NCBI GenBank assembly: GCA_002840405.1
Contig: PHAR01000003.1
Location: 189,946-253,945, forward strand
DNA: 64,000 nt
Reading direction: 5' to 3'
Origin: Deltaproteobacteria bacterium HGW-Deltaproteobacteria-8
GTDB taxonomy: Bacteria > Desulfobacterota > Desulfovibrionia > Desulfovibrionales > Desulfovibrionaceae
This document shows, piece by piece, positions 1 through 8,101 of this stretch. Every line of letters begins with the position of its first letter. The stretch's first letter is position 1. Under the pieces are notes generated by a model. It made no database searches. It was not told the origin of the DNA and was given only the letters and a program-made list of their open reading frames with translations. The translations under genes and the position numbers were made by a program.

Positions 1-1304
1 CCAGGGTCGACCCCGGGCACCCGCCCGGACTGGACGTTTCGGACCGCGCCTACTTCCACGCAGCCCGGGAGGGCAGGAGCTTCGTCTCGGAGGTCCTCAC
101 CAGCCGCCTCACGGGGCGCAAGACCATCATCGTGGCCTCGCCGGTGCGCGACGCCCACGGCCGGTTCCGGGGCCTGGTGTTCGGCTCCGTGCCTTTGGAC
201 ACCCTGCTGCGGCACCTGCAGTCCATGTATTCCGAAAGCACCAGCCGGACCTTTCTCCTGGACGCCAGGGGGGCGTTGCTCAGCCCGCCGGTGAACCCGG
301 ACAAGCCCGGGGGGCGCCCCTTGCGCAGCCTGCAGGCCGGAGATGCGGTTTTCGACCGGGCCACGGCCCGGACTACGTATTCTGGCATCTACAGGGACCA
401 CGACGGGCAGCGCGTGGTGGGTGCCTACCGCTGGGTGCTGAACGACCGCTGGCTGCTGGTCGGGGAGAAGCCGGAGACTGAGATCATGCTGCTGCACGCG
501 GGCATCCTGGGGCTTCCGCTTGGGATCGCGGCCCTGCTGTTCCTGGGCTTCGGGCCCATGGCCCTGCGTTTGGCGCGCTCCCTTGAGGGGCCTGTGCGCC
601 GCCTGGAGGAGCACTCACGGAAGATCGAGGGCGGCGACTTTGACGTCGAGTGCGACCCGGAGCCGCTGCCGAGCGATCCCCAGGAGGTCCGGCGGCTCAA
701 CGCGGCCTACTGCCTCATGGTCGACCGCGTGCGAGACACCCTGGACACCATGCGCCAGGCCTCCCTCACGGACCATCTGACCGGCTCGGCCAACCGCAAG
801 CATCTGTTCCAGGAGGGGCCGCGGCTCATCGACGCGGGCCTGCGCGCGGGCCAGCCGGTGAGCCTGCTCATGCTCGACCTGGACCATTTCAAGACCATCA
901 ACGACACCCATGGCCACGCGGCGGGCGACGCGCTGCTGGCGGCTTTCGCCGAGTCGCTGGAGCACCAGGTGCGCCAGTCGGACATCTTCGCCCGTGTGGG
1001 CGGGGAGGAGTTCGCCGTGCTGGCCCCCAACGCCGGGCAGGAGGCCGTCCTTGAGCTGGCTGAGCGCATCCGCACGGCCGTGGCCGCGCTTGCTGTTCCT
1101 TTTGGCGACAAGACGCTGTCCATCACTGTGAGCATCGGCGCGGCCACCCTGGACGTGGTGCAGGGCGTTGACCGCGCTTCAGGACGGCGCAATTCCCTGG
1201 AAGCACTCCTGGCGGCGGCGGATGAAGCCTTGTACGAGGCCAAAAAGAACGGCCGGAACAGGGTGGAGTCACATGCTCCGATCCCTGCTCCGGCGCGTAG
1301 TTGA
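1..1304 (+). CDS. Diguanylate cyclase with periplasmic Cache sensor, 5' end outside window
   Basis: The frame is open from the left edge, so the N-terminus is missing. Visible first is the distal part of a dCache-type periplasmic sensor (DVSDRAYFHAA followed by an SPVRD..G...G pattern). A membrane helix follows at roughly nt 495-570, then a HAMP-like linker (LEGPVRRLEEHSRKIEGGDF) and a GGDEF domain. The active-site loop GGEEF is intact (nt 999-1013), and an RQSD I-site lies five residues upstream, so both c-di-GMP synthesis and product inhibition are expected. The signal is unknown; dCache domains usually bind small organic ligands. The gene converges on the small minus-strand gene ending at 1346. 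Confidence 0.93.
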   Translation, partial: RVDPGHPPGLDVSDRAYFHAAREGRSFVSEVLTSRLTGRKTIIVASPVRDAHGRFRGLVFGSVPLDTLLRHLQSMYSESTSRTFLLDARGALLSPPVNPDKPGGRPLRSLQAGDAVFDRATARTTYSGIYRDHDGQRVVGAYRWVLNDRWLLVGEKPETEIMLLHAGILGLPLGIAALLFLGFGPMALRLARSLEGPVRRLEEHSRKIEGGDFDVECDPEPLPSDPQEVRRLNAAYCLMVDRVRDTLDTMRQASLTDHLTGSANRKHLFQEGPRLIDAGLRAGQPVSLLMLDLDHFKTINDTHGHAAGDALLAAFAESLEHQVRQSDIFARVGGEEFAVLAPNAGQEAVLELAERIRTAVAALAVPFGDKTLSITVSIGAATLDVVQGVDRASGRRNSLEALLAAADEALYEAKKNGRNRVESHAPIPAPARS

Positions 1305-1345
1305 TGCGGCGGGCGTTCGTCAGCGTGGCCGAGCTGGGGTGAACC

Positions 1346-1606
1346 TCAGTTGACAGAGGCGCCTTGGGCGCGTCGTCCTTCCGGGGTCTTGCGCAGGCGC
1401 ACCACCTGGGTGCTGAAGCTGCCATGACCAGGCATGCATGTGGGGCAGCCATCGGACACGATCATGCACTTCTCGTCCAGGGCGCCGGTGTCGATCCCTG
1501 CCCAGGCCAGAATGTTCGTTGTATCTCCCGGACTCCAGAGAACGGGTTGTCCGCAACGGGCGCATTCCACGTAGAGAAGTTCGGGGTCGAAGCGTTTTCT
1601 GTCCAT
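1346..1606 (-). CDS. Small Cys-rich hypothetical protein (86 aa)
   Basis: Not a family I recognise. The start is fixed by ATG at 1606 preceded by AGGAGGTCG, a strong ribosome binding site. The 86-residue product starts MDRKRFDPELLYVECARCG and carries CxxC near residue 16 and, further on, a CMIVSDGCPTC cluster, a pattern consistent with one bound metal or a rubredoxin-like knuckle. No signal peptide or membrane segment is visible, so it is probably cytoplasmic. It is divergent from the MucR-like gene and convergent with the diguanylate cyclase. A zinc-ribbon accessory protein is one possibility, but this rests only on the cysteines. Confidence 0.75.
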   Translation of the reverse strand: MDRKRFDPELLYVECARCGQPVLWSPGDTTNILAWAGIDTGALDEKCMIVSDGCPTCMPGHGSFSTQVVRLRKTPEGRRAQGASVN

Positions 1607-1894
1607 ATCGACCTCCTGTGCTGTTCTGTCCAATTGTCCAACCTGTTTCTCTCCCACGCATTCAACATAATCTTCTCTCCATAAAGAGCAAGACCCTCTT
1701 TTTATTTTAAGCGTGTGCGCTCGACAGGACCGGGCTACGCGCTCCTCGTAGATACGTATATCTTCGTATATAATCCTATGGATTGCAACTTTACATCCTT
1801 TGGCCGATTTCGTATTTTCCAAAAAGAAAAACCGGTTAAGGCCGTGCGCAGGTGCACCGAGCCAAAGCGGACGAACCCCCCCAAGGAGGACGCG
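1607..1894. promoter_or_regulatory. Divergent intergenic region upstream of the MucR-like regulator
   Basis: This 288-bp stretch is much more AT-rich than its surroundings, and both flanking genes read outward from it. It holds a perfect TATAAT at 1769-1774 facing the regulator gene, without a convincing -35 element. TATAAT sits in a direct repeat of CGTATAT (1755-1761 and 1765-1771, 10-bp period), one helical turn apart, which could be an operator; MucR/Ros proteins favour AT-rich targets and often autoregulate. A weak hairpin with a T-rich tail lies at 1683-1708. The TATAAT and the repeat are seen directly; promoter function is inferred. Confidence 0.4.
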
Positions 1895-2290
1895 ATGGAC
1901 GATTTTTTGAAGGAAGCTCTTGATATAGTCAAAGCCCAAGCAACGGTGCGGACCATGACGGAGGATGAGATACTCTCCATGGTCAAGGGGTTGCAAAGCG
2001 GCATCCGCAAGATTGGAGCGGCCGTTGAGGGAGAGGACGAGGTTGCCAGCGTGCCGGCCTCCGACCCCAAGAAGGCCATCCGTGAGAAGAGCATCATCTG
2101 CCTGGAGTCCGGCAAGAGCTTCAAGGTGCTGACCAAGCGCCACTTGGCCAAGTTCGGCCTGACCCCGGACGAGTATCGGGAGAAGTGGGGCTACGCCAAG
2201 AAGACTCCGTTGGTGTGCAAAGAGCTGCAGCGCCAGCGCCGCAACAAGATGAAGGACATGAAGCTTTGGGAGAAGCGCATCAAGAAGTAG
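1895..2290 (+). CDS. MucR/Ros family transcriptional regulator with altered zinc finger
   Basis: Predicted DNA-binding regulator of 131 residues. The start is ATG 1895 with AAGGAGGA at 1883-1890; the open frame extends upstream to 1715 but lacks a better start. The Ros/MucR core is clear: CLESGKSFK at about 69-77, KRHL at 81-84, then GLTPDEYREKWG. In Ros the zinc is held by C-x2-C and two histidines. Here the second Cys is Ser72 and the second His position is not conserved, so classical zinc binding looks lost, as in some rhizobial homologues. Residues 1-60 form a helical region like the oligomerisation part of MucR. A terminator follows directly. Confidence 0.9.
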   Translation: MDDFLKEALDIVKAQATVRTMTEDEILSMVKGLQSGIRKIGAAVEGEDEVASVPASDPKKAIREKSIICLESGKSFKVLTKRHLAKFGLTPDEYREKWGYAKKTPLVCKELQRQRRNKMKDMKLWEKRIKK

Positions 2291-2316
2291 TGCGCCAGGC
2301 TGAAGCGTATGCGATG

Positions 2317-2346
2317 AAAAAGGGGGCCTTTCTGGCCCCCTTTTCT
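2317..2346. terminator. Bidirectional rho-independent terminator between mucR-like gene and pstA
   Basis: A 12-bp stem (AAAAAGGGGGCC / GGCCCCCTTTTCT) with a five-base loop TTTCT. The plus strand has a T-rich tail after the stem and the minus strand has TTTTT, so it can stop both the regulator transcript and the pst operon transcript that converge here. Confidence 0.9.
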
Positions 2347-2370
2347 TTTGCCTTGGCGTAGGCGCGGTCC

Positions 2371-3294
2371 CTAGCGGGTGCCCCGGCGCTGCAGCCAGGC
2401 GCGCAGAATGATGGCGAAGAGGTTCATGCCCAGCACCAGGGCGATGAGCACGAGCGCCGTGCCGTACTGGATGGGCCGGGTCTTCTCGATCTCCGTGCCC
2501 GCCGTGGCCAGCACGTAGATGTGATACGGCAGGGCCATGACGTCGGAGAAGATGGAGTTCGGCATCTTGGGCGTGTAGAACACCGCCGCCGTGAACATGA
2601 TGGCTGCGGTCTCGCCCGCCGCGCGGCTGATGCCCAGGATGGAGCCGGTGAGGATGCCCGGCAGGGCGCTTGGCAGCACCACCCGCCAGATGGTCTGCCA
2701 CTTGGTGCCGCCGAGCGCCAGGGAGGCCTCGCGGTAGGTGGCCGGGACAGAGCGCAGGGCCTCCTCCGTGGTGCCGATGATCACCGGCAGGCAGAGCACG
2801 CCAAGGGTCAGCCAGCCCGCCAGGATCGACACGCCGAGGTTCATGGCCGTGACGAAAAGCCCCAGCCCGAACAGCCCGAAGACCACCGAGGGCACGCCCG
2901 CCAGGTTGTTCACTCCGAGACGTATGATGCGCATGGTTCTGCCCGGCAGGGCGTACTCGTGCAGGTAGATGGCGCTGGCAACCCCCAGCGGCAGGGCCAC
3001 GGCCATGGCGCCGAGCGAGAGCAGCAGCGTTCCCACGATGCACGGCCAGATGCCGCCCTCGGTCATGTTGTTGCGCGGCACCTCGGTCAAGAACCCCCAG
3101 GAGATGGAGGAGATGCCGTTGATCACCAAAAAGCCAATGATGACGGCCAGGGCAGCGGCCACGATGAGGATGGCCCCGCGCAGCATCATGAAGGCCAGCC
3201 ACTGTTTGGTCTTGCGCACGCGGTCCCGGCCCGTGGTCACGGACAGGGACTGGCGGGGCGGCGTGGGGACGGAGAGGATCGCTTCGGCTGTCAT
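2371..3294 (-). CDS. pstA: Phosphate ABC transporter permease PstA
   Basis: Inner-membrane permease of the high-affinity phosphate importer PstSCAB, 307 residues. The frame runs further upstream, but ATG 3294 is chosen because it follows the pstC stop at 3312 by 17 nt and gives the usual PstA length. Six hydrophobic segments are visible. The EAA-type cytoplasmic loop reads EEALRSVPATYREASLALGGTKWQT, followed by ISRAAGETAAIMFTA, the region that docks to the PstB ATPase. It is third in pstS-pstC-pstA, and the terminator at 2317-2346 follows. No pstB or phoU follows, so the ATPase must be encoded elsewhere. Confidence 0.97.
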   Translation of the reverse strand: MTAEAILSVPTPPRQSLSVTTGRDRVRKTKQWLAFMMLRGAILIVAAALAVIIGFLVINGISSISWGFLTEVPRNNMTEGGIWPCIVGTLLLSLGAMAVALPLGVASAIYLHEYALPGRTMRIIRLGVNNLAGVPSVVFGLFGLGLFVTAMNLGVSILAGWLTLGVLCLPVIIGTTEEALRSVPATYREASLALGGTKWQTIWRVVLPSALPGILTGSILGISRAAGETAAIMFTAAVFYTPKMPNSIFSDVMALPYHIYVLATAGTEIEKTRPIQYGTALVLIALVLGMNLFAIILRAWLQRRGTR

Positions 3295-3311
3295 GGTTCG
3301 TCTCGCTTGCG

Positions 3312-4202
3312 TTACAGGCTGGCGGAGCCGGACTGCTGGTGCTTGTGGGAGAAATAGTCGGCCAGGATGTTGAAGAGCAGCGTCACCATGAAGAGCACCA
3401 TGGCCGTGGCGAAGAGCGCATGGTAGTGGTGGCCGCGGAACGGGGCCTCGGCCATCTCCGCCGCGATGCTGGCGGGCATGGGCCGCACCGGGCTCCACAG
3501 CGAGTTCGGGATCACGGCCGCGCCGCCCGCCACCATGAGCACCACCATGGTCTCGCCGATGGCCCGGCTCATGCCCAGGATGACGGCGGTGCCGATGCCT
3601 GAGAGCGCGGCGGGCAGGGTCACGCGCGCAAGCGTCTCCAGGTGCGTGGCGCCCAGGGCGAAGCTGGCTTCCTTGAGGTCGCGCGGGACCGCGTAGATGG
3701 CGTCCTCGCTGACGCTGGCGATGGTGGGCACGCTCATGAAGGCCAGCATGAGCGCGGCGTTGGAGAGGTTCAGGCCCACCGCGATGCCGAAGTAGTCCTG
3801 GAGGAACGGGGCCATGATGACCATGCCGAAGAAGCCGATGACCACCGAGGGCAGGCTGGCCAGCATCTCCACCACGGGCTTGACCACGGCGCGCAGGCGC
3901 GGGGACGCGATCTCGGCCAGGTACACGGCGGTCATGACGCCCAGCGGGATGGCCAAAAGCGAGGACAAGGCCGTCACCGCGCCGCTGGCCACGATGAGCG
4001 GCAGGATGCCGTAGGCCGGGTTGGCCTCATCCGTGGGGTACCAGTCCACGCCGAAGAGGAAGTCCTTCACGCTGACGAAGCTGAAGGTGGGCAGGCCCTC
4101 CATGAACAGAAAGATCATGATCAGCGCCAGAACCGCCAGGGAGGTGATGGCCGTGGCCAGAAAGGCCTGCTTGATGATGATCTCTTTGGTGCTGCGGCGC
4201 AT
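3312..4202 (-). CDS. pstC: Phosphate ABC transporter permease PstC
   Basis: The second permease of the phosphate importer, 296 residues, which pairs with PstA in the inner membrane. The first helix is at about residues 13-34 and five more follow. The EAA loop DAIYAVPRDLKEASFALGATHLET precedes a GMSRAIGETMVVLMVAGGAA stretch typical of PstC. The start ATG 4202 has AAGGAGTGACG upstream. It lies 135 nt behind pstS with a large GC-rich hairpin in between, which may set the level of the permease genes below that of the binding protein. Similarity to PstA in the EAA loop is expected for paralogous permeases. Confidence 0.97.
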   Translation of the reverse strand: MRRSTKEIIIKQAFLATAITSLAVLALIMIFLFMEGLPTFSFVSVKDFLFGVDWYPTDEANPAYGILPLIVASGAVTALSSLLAIPLGVMTAVYLAEIASPRLRAVVKPVVEMLASLPSVVIGFFGMVIMAPFLQDYFGIAVGLNLSNAALMLAFMSVPTIASVSEDAIYAVPRDLKEASFALGATHLETLARVTLPAALSGIGTAVILGMSRAIGETMVVLMVAGGAAVIPNSLWSPVRPMPASIAAEMAEAPFRGHHYHALFATAMVLFMVTLLFNILADYFSHKHQQSGSASL

Positions 4203-4232
4203 GCTTCGTCACTCCTTAAGACTTTACGATTT

Positions 4233-4294
4233 TTGCCCCTCGCCCCCTGTGCCCTGCCTCGGATGGGGACGGGCAGGGCAGGGGGGAGGGGGCA
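4233..4294 (-). promoter_or_regulatory. Long GC-rich hairpin between pstS and pstC
   Basis: An extended imperfect inverted repeat pairs TTGCCCCT, CCCCCTGT and GCCCTGCC on one side with GGGCAGGGC, AGGGGG and GAGGGGGCAA on the other, around a loop near 4259-4270. On the transcribed (minus) strand it is followed by A-rich, not U-rich, sequence, so it is not a classical terminator. Such intercistronic hairpins commonly protect the upstream binding-protein mRNA or attenuate downstream genes. The pairing is seen directly; the role is inferred. Confidence 0.6.
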
Positions 4295-4337
4295 AAGGAA
4301 GGCGGATGCTTGAACTGTCTTGGCGCGGGAAGCGTTC

Positions 4338-5192
4338 TTACTTCTTGCTCTTCTTGTCGGCCTTTGCGGGCTTGCTGGCCTTGAGGGGGATGTACTCGAC
4401 AGAGGCCACGATCTTCTGGCCGACGTCGGACAGGATGAAGCTCACGAGCTTGGCCACGTCGCCGGTGGGCTCGCCGTTGGCGTACAGGTACAGGCCGCGA
4501 GAGATGGGGTAGGTGCCGTTCAGGGTGGTGGCGATGCTGCCGGCCACGTTCTCCACGGTCAGGTCCTTGAGGCCCGGAGCCTTGGCGTAGGCCAGGCCGA
4601 CGTAGCCGATGGCGGACTTGTTCTTGGACACGGTCTGGGCCACGGCGCCATTGGACGCCTGCATCAGGGCGCCGGCGAAGACGCGCTCCTTCTTCAGAAC
4701 ATGCTCACCCCAGTACTCGAAGGTGCCGGAGGAGGAGTCGCGGGAGACCACCACGATCTGGCCGGGGGTGCCGCCCACGTCTTTCCAGTCGGTGATCTTG
4801 CCGGTGTAGATGCCCTTCAGCTGGGCCAGGGACAGGTTCTTGACCGGGTTGGCGCTGTTGACCACCGGGGTGATGCAGTCATAGGCGATGACGATCTGCT
4901 TGGGGTGGATGCCCTTGGCCTCGGCCTGCTTGAGCTCGGAGGTCTTCATCTCGCGGCTCATCATGGCCAGCGGTGAGCTGCCGTCGATGAGGGCCTTGGC
5001 GCCGTCGCCGGAGCCCGAGGCGGAGATGGAGATGCTGACGCCCTTGTTCTTGGCCATGAAGGCTTCGACGGCCTTCTGCATGATGGGCTGGACAGTGGTG
5101 GAGCCCTTGACCGGGAGGTCGCCTGCGAAGGAGGTGGCGGCCAGGCCGAGCACGGCCAGAGTAGTCAGTGCGGCAGAGAGGAGACGTTTCAT
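4338..5192 (-). CDS. pstS: Periplasmic phosphate-binding protein PstS
   Basis: High-affinity periplasmic phosphate receptor of PstSCAB, 284 residues. ATG 5192 is chosen over upstream in-frame starts because GGAGGACC lies just before it and the resulting N-terminus MKRLLSAALTTLAVLGLAA is a good signal peptide, cleaved near ATSFA/GD. The mature protein opens with VKGSTTVQPIMQ, the PstS phosphate-binding segment, and has SGSGDGAKALIDG and SRDSSSGTFEYWGE, both typical ligand loops of this short PstS class. It is first in the operon, behind a Pho-box-like repeat at 5253-5270. The Lys-rich C-terminus is unremarkable. Confidence 0.97.
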   Translation of the reverse strand: MKRLLSAALTTLAVLGLAATSFAGDLPVKGSTTVQPIMQKAVEAFMAKNKGVSISISASGSGDGAKALIDGSSPLAMMSREMKTSELKQAEAKGIHPKQIVIAYDCITPVVNSANPVKNLSLAQLKGIYTGKITDWKDVGGTPGQIVVVSRDSSSGTFEYWGEHVLKKERVFAGALMQASNGAVAQTVSKNKSAIGYVGLAYAKAPGLKDLTVENVAGSIATTLNGTYPISRGLYLYANGEPTGDVAKLVSFILSDVGQKIVASVEYIPLKASKPAKADKKSKK

Positions 5193-5252
5193 GTATGGTC
5201 CTCCGAAAGGGTTGATGTTCATGCGTGCACGAGGCATGATCTACCCACGCCA

Positions 5253-5270
5253 TGTGACGGTTGTGTGACG
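5253..5270 (-). promoter_or_regulatory. Pho-box-like operator upstream of pstS
   Basis: On the minus strand the sequence reads CGTCACA-CAAC-CGTCACA: two identical 7-bp repeats separated by 4 bp, which is exactly the 7-4-7 (11-bp period) architecture of PhoB boxes (consensus CTGTCAT-N4-CTGTCAY). It ends 61 bp upstream of the pstS ATG. A weak -10-like TAGATC follows about 10 bp downstream at 5244-5239, the spacing expected when PhoB replaces the -35 element. The base match to the E. coli consensus is partial; the geometry is the main argument. Confidence 0.65.
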
Positions 5271-5412
5271 GCCGGGAGAAAGGTGGGTGACGCGCGGCCG
5301 GTGGCGTTGGGCCGAGGTTCCGGCATGATCCGTGATAGGACACCTGTGCGTGGTGCGCAAGCGGCAAATTTGACCCGTCGCCAAATCGCGCGCGCCATCC
5401 GGGGGGAGCTTC

Positions 5413-6795
5413 ATGCAGGTCGACTATGCCATCATCGGGGCCGGGCCAACGGGCCTGGGGGCCGCGCGCAGGCTAGCTGAGCTGGGCTGCGAGAATTTCG
5501 TGGTGCTGGAAAAAAATGCCCACCCCGGCGGCCTGGCCGCCAGCTTCAAGGACGCCCACGGCTACACCTGGGACATCGGCGGGCACGTGGTGTTCTCGCA
5601 CTACGAATATTTCGACCGCATGCTCGACGAGCTGCTCGGCGCCGACCAGCTGCGCCACGAGCGCCGGGCCTACATCCGGGCGCGCGGGGCCTGGGTTCCC
5701 TATCCCTTCCAGAACAACATCCGCCACCTGCCGCGCCCGGCGCGCTGGGAGTGCGTGAGCGGGCTTCTGCCCGGCAGGCGGCCCGAAGGCCCGCCCAGGA
5801 ACTTCCAGGAGTGGATCGCCTGCGTGTTCGGCGAGGGCATCGGCAACCTGTTCCTGTGGCCCTACAATTTCAAGGTCTGGGCCATCCCGCCGGCCCTGAT
5901 GTCGGCCTCCTGGGTGGGCGAGCGCGTCAGCATCGTCAGCCTGGAAGGGGTGCTGAAGAACATCATCCTGGAACTGGACGAGGTGGGTTGGGGGCCGAAC
6001 AACGCCTTCGCCTTCCCGGCCTTTGGCGGCACGGGCGAGATCTTCCGGCGCATGGCGGCCCCGCTTTCCGGACACATCCGCTATGGCGACGGCGTGGCGC
6101 AAATCGATGCGGCGAAAAAGACCCTGACCACGGCCTCGGGCGAGAAGATCACCTTTGGTGCGCTCCTGAACACCGGCCCGCTGGACCTGCTGGTGCGAGA
6201 GCAGCTGCTCTCGCCCCCGGACGAGTGCGTGGAGGCCGCGAAGCTGCTCAAGCACAACGGGGTATATGTGGCGGGCGTGGGCGTGGCCGAGCGTCCGCTT
6301 TACGAGGGCGAAAAGGACCAGCGCTGCTGGATGTATTTCCCGGAGGACGACTGCCCGTTCTATCGGGTGACGAATTTTCACAACTACGCACCCGCCAACG
6401 TGCCGGACCCCGATCATGAGGGCGGCCCGCAGAAGGCCGCCTTCTTGTGCGAGACGAGCTTCTCCGGGCACAAGCCCGAGGACCGCGCCACGCTCATGGA
6501 GCGCACGGTTGCGGGCCTGGGCAACGTGGGCCTGCTGCCGGAACAGGCTCAGGCCAGGGTCGAGAGCCGCTTCGAGATGAGCGTGGAGTATGGCTACCCG
6601 ATCCCCTGCCTGGAGCGCGACCAGGCCCTGCGCACTCTCCAGCCCCGGCTGGAGGCGGAGGGGATCTCCTCGCGCGGGCGTTTCGGCGGCTGGAAGTATG
6701 AAGTGGGCAACATGGACCACAGCGTCATGCAAGGCGTGGAATGGGCCGAGCGCATGCTGCTGAAACAACCGGAGAAGACCTACACGTGGAAGTGA
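5413..6795 (+). CDS. FAD-dependent amine-oxidase-fold protein (UDP-galactopyranose mutase / protoporphyrinogen oxidase-like)
   Basis: A 460-residue flavoprotein. The N-terminal dinucleotide-binding motif is IIGAGPTGLGAARRLAELG with the FAD ribose-binding acid in VVLEKN, followed by PGGLAASFKDAHGYTWDIGGHVVFSHY, the signature of the NAD(P)-binding Rossmann-like/amine oxidase clan also seen in UDP-galactopyranose mutases. A second FAD contact, GGWKYEVGNMDHSVMQGVEWAERML, lies at the C-terminus. Homologues are often annotated as protoporphyrinogen oxidase or LPS-biosynthesis oxidoreductase; the substrate cannot be assigned here. There is no signal peptide. It overlaps or abuts the M24 peptidase gene. 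Start ATG 5413 has GGGGGAGC upstream. Confidence 0.9.
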   Translation: MQVDYAIIGAGPTGLGAARRLAELGCENFVVLEKNAHPGGLAASFKDAHGYTWDIGGHVVFSHYEYFDRMLDELLGADQLRHERRAYIRARGAWVPYPFQNNIRHLPRPARWECVSGLLPGRRPEGPPRNFQEWIACVFGEGIGNLFLWPYNFKVWAIPPALMSASWVGERVSIVSLEGVLKNIILELDEVGWGPNNAFAFPAFGGTGEIFRRMAAPLSGHIRYGDGVAQIDAAKKTLTTASGEKITFGALLNTGPLDLLVREQLLSPPDECVEAAKLLKHNGVYVAGVGVAERPLYEGEKDQRCWMYFPEDDCPFYRVTNFHNYAPANVPDPDHEGGPQKAAFLCETSFSGHKPEDRATLMERTVAGLGNVGLLPEQAQARVESRFEMSVEYGYPIPCLERDQALRTLQPRLEAEGISSRGRFGGWKYEVGNMDHSVMQGVEWAERMLLKQPEKTYTWK

Positions 6796-7871
6796 ACGCA
6801 GCCGACCGCACCGTGTTTGAGAACCGCCGCCAGCGCCTGAAGGCGCTGCTGGTTGCCGAGGGCGTTCCGGCCCTGTTGGTGAGCCATCCGGCCAACCGCT
6901 TCTACCTCTCCGGGTTCGAACTGCACGACTCCCAGTGCAACGAGTCCGTGGGCTGGCTGGTGATAACGGCCAGGGACCGCGACGCCCTGTTCACCGACGC
7001 GCGTTTCACGGACGCCGCCCTGCGCCTGTGGCCCCAGGAAGACCTGTGCATTTACGGGGCGGGCAAGCACGCGGCCATGGGCGAGTTCTTGAAGGGCCGG
7101 GGCGTGACCTGCCTCGGGTTTGACCCCAAGGCCGTCAGCGTGTTCGACCACGAGCGCCTGCGCGAGCAGTTTGCGCTGGTCCCGGCGGGCGGGCTGGTGG
7201 AGCGCCTGCGGCTCGTCAAGGAGCCCGGCGAGGTCGAGCTTCTGCGCGCGGCCTGCGGGCTCAACCACCGCATCATGCGGGCCTTGTCCGACGTGCTGGT
7301 GCCCGGCATGTCCGAGGCCGAGGCCGCCTGGCAGATCGAGCGCCTGTTCCGCGAGGCCGGAGCCGAGGGCCTGTCCTTCCCGTCCATCGTTGGCGTGGAC
7401 AAGAACGCGGCCCTGCCCCACGCCATCCCCGGCGACACCAGGATCGCCAGGGACTGCCTGGTGCTGGTGGACGCGGGCTGCCGCCTCTCCGGCTACTGCT
7501 CGGACCAGACGCGCACCTACTGGGTGGGCCGCGAGCCCAGCGAGCGTTTTCAGGAGACCAAGCGCCTGGTTATCAGCGCCCAGAAGGCGGCCATGGACGT
7601 CATCAAGCCTGGCGTGCGCATGGCCGAGGCTTACGGTGCCGCGCACCGGGTCTTTGAGGACGCGGGCGTGGCCGGGCAGTTCACCCATTCGCTGGGCCAC
7701 GGCATCGGCCTGGAGACCCACGAGGGGCCGAGCCTTGCGCCGCGCACCGAGGGCGTGTTCGCGCCGGGCATGGTGGTCACGGTGGAGCCCGGCCTGTACG
7801 ACCCTGCCTGGGGCGGCGTGCGCTGGGAGTACATGGTGGTGGTGACGGAGGAGGGCTGCAAGGCCCTTTAG
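6786..7871 (+). CDS. M24 family Xaa-Pro aminopeptidase
   Basis: Predicted cytoplasmic metallopeptidase that removes an N-terminal residue preceding proline, 361 residues. The N-terminal creatinase domain (to about 125) is followed by the pita-bread catalytic domain. Metal ligands are visible: Asp in VDAGCRLSGYCSDQTRT (both aspartates), His in HSLGHGIGLETHE, Glu in TVEPGLY and Glu in WEYMVVVTEEG. In the last motif the usual R-x-E-D is W-E-Y, a mild variation. GTG 6786 is preferred because GGAG lies 11 nt upstream; GTG 6792 would instead overlap the stop of the flavoprotein gene. Either way the two genes are translationally coupled. Confidence 0.93.
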   Translation: MEVNAADRTVFENRRQRLKALLVAEGVPALLVSHPANRFYLSGFELHDSQCNESVGWLVITARDRDALFTDARFTDAALRLWPQEDLCIYGAGKHAAMGEFLKGRGVTCLGFDPKAVSVFDHERLREQFALVPAGGLVERLRLVKEPGEVELLRAACGLNHRIMRALSDVLVPGMSEAEAAWQIERLFREAGAEGLSFPSIVGVDKNAALPHAIPGDTRIARDCLVLVDAGCRLSGYCSDQTRTYWVGREPSERFQETKRLVISAQKAAMDVIKPGVRMAEAYGAAHRVFEDAGVAGQFTHSLGHGIGLETHEGPSLAPRTEGVFAPGMVVTVEPGLYDPAWGGVRWEYMVVVTEEGCKAL

Positions 7872-7909
7872 GGCCTGCTTCTAAAAGTGTCATTTGGAAA
7901 CAGGCCCTA
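7869..7909 (+). terminator. Inverted repeat at the end of the M24 peptidase gene
   Basis: TAGGGCCTG (7869-7877, containing the stop codon) pairs perfectly with CAGGCCCTA (7901-7909) around a 23-base loop. No U-tract follows, so it is either a weak terminator or an mRNA 3'-end stabiliser. Confidence 0.4.
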
Positions 7910-8101
7910 GATGGAAGGATTCTGCAAAGCCTCAAGGTCTGTCGACGGGAATACGGGCCTGTCCGCCTCGCCCGCCGCTCGCCCGTCCCTCGCCCCCCTC
8001 GTCGACGGCCGCGCAAACCTCTGCTATGATCCGCCCGCACGAAACGTCTCCGGGCGGCCGTTTGCCGCTGCAACATACTGTCACCACAACGAGGAATCCG
8101 C

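Noticed and set aside
1683-1708. Possible terminator hairpin AAAGAG...CTCTTT followed by T residues
   Set aside because: The stem has only 6 bp with half A/T, and it lies far from any gene end that would use it.
1346-3202. A 618-residue minus-strand frame from pstA to the Cys-rich protein
   Set aside because: It crosses a terminator, the whole MucR-like gene in antisense and the short gene at 1346; only its last 86 residues are a credible gene.
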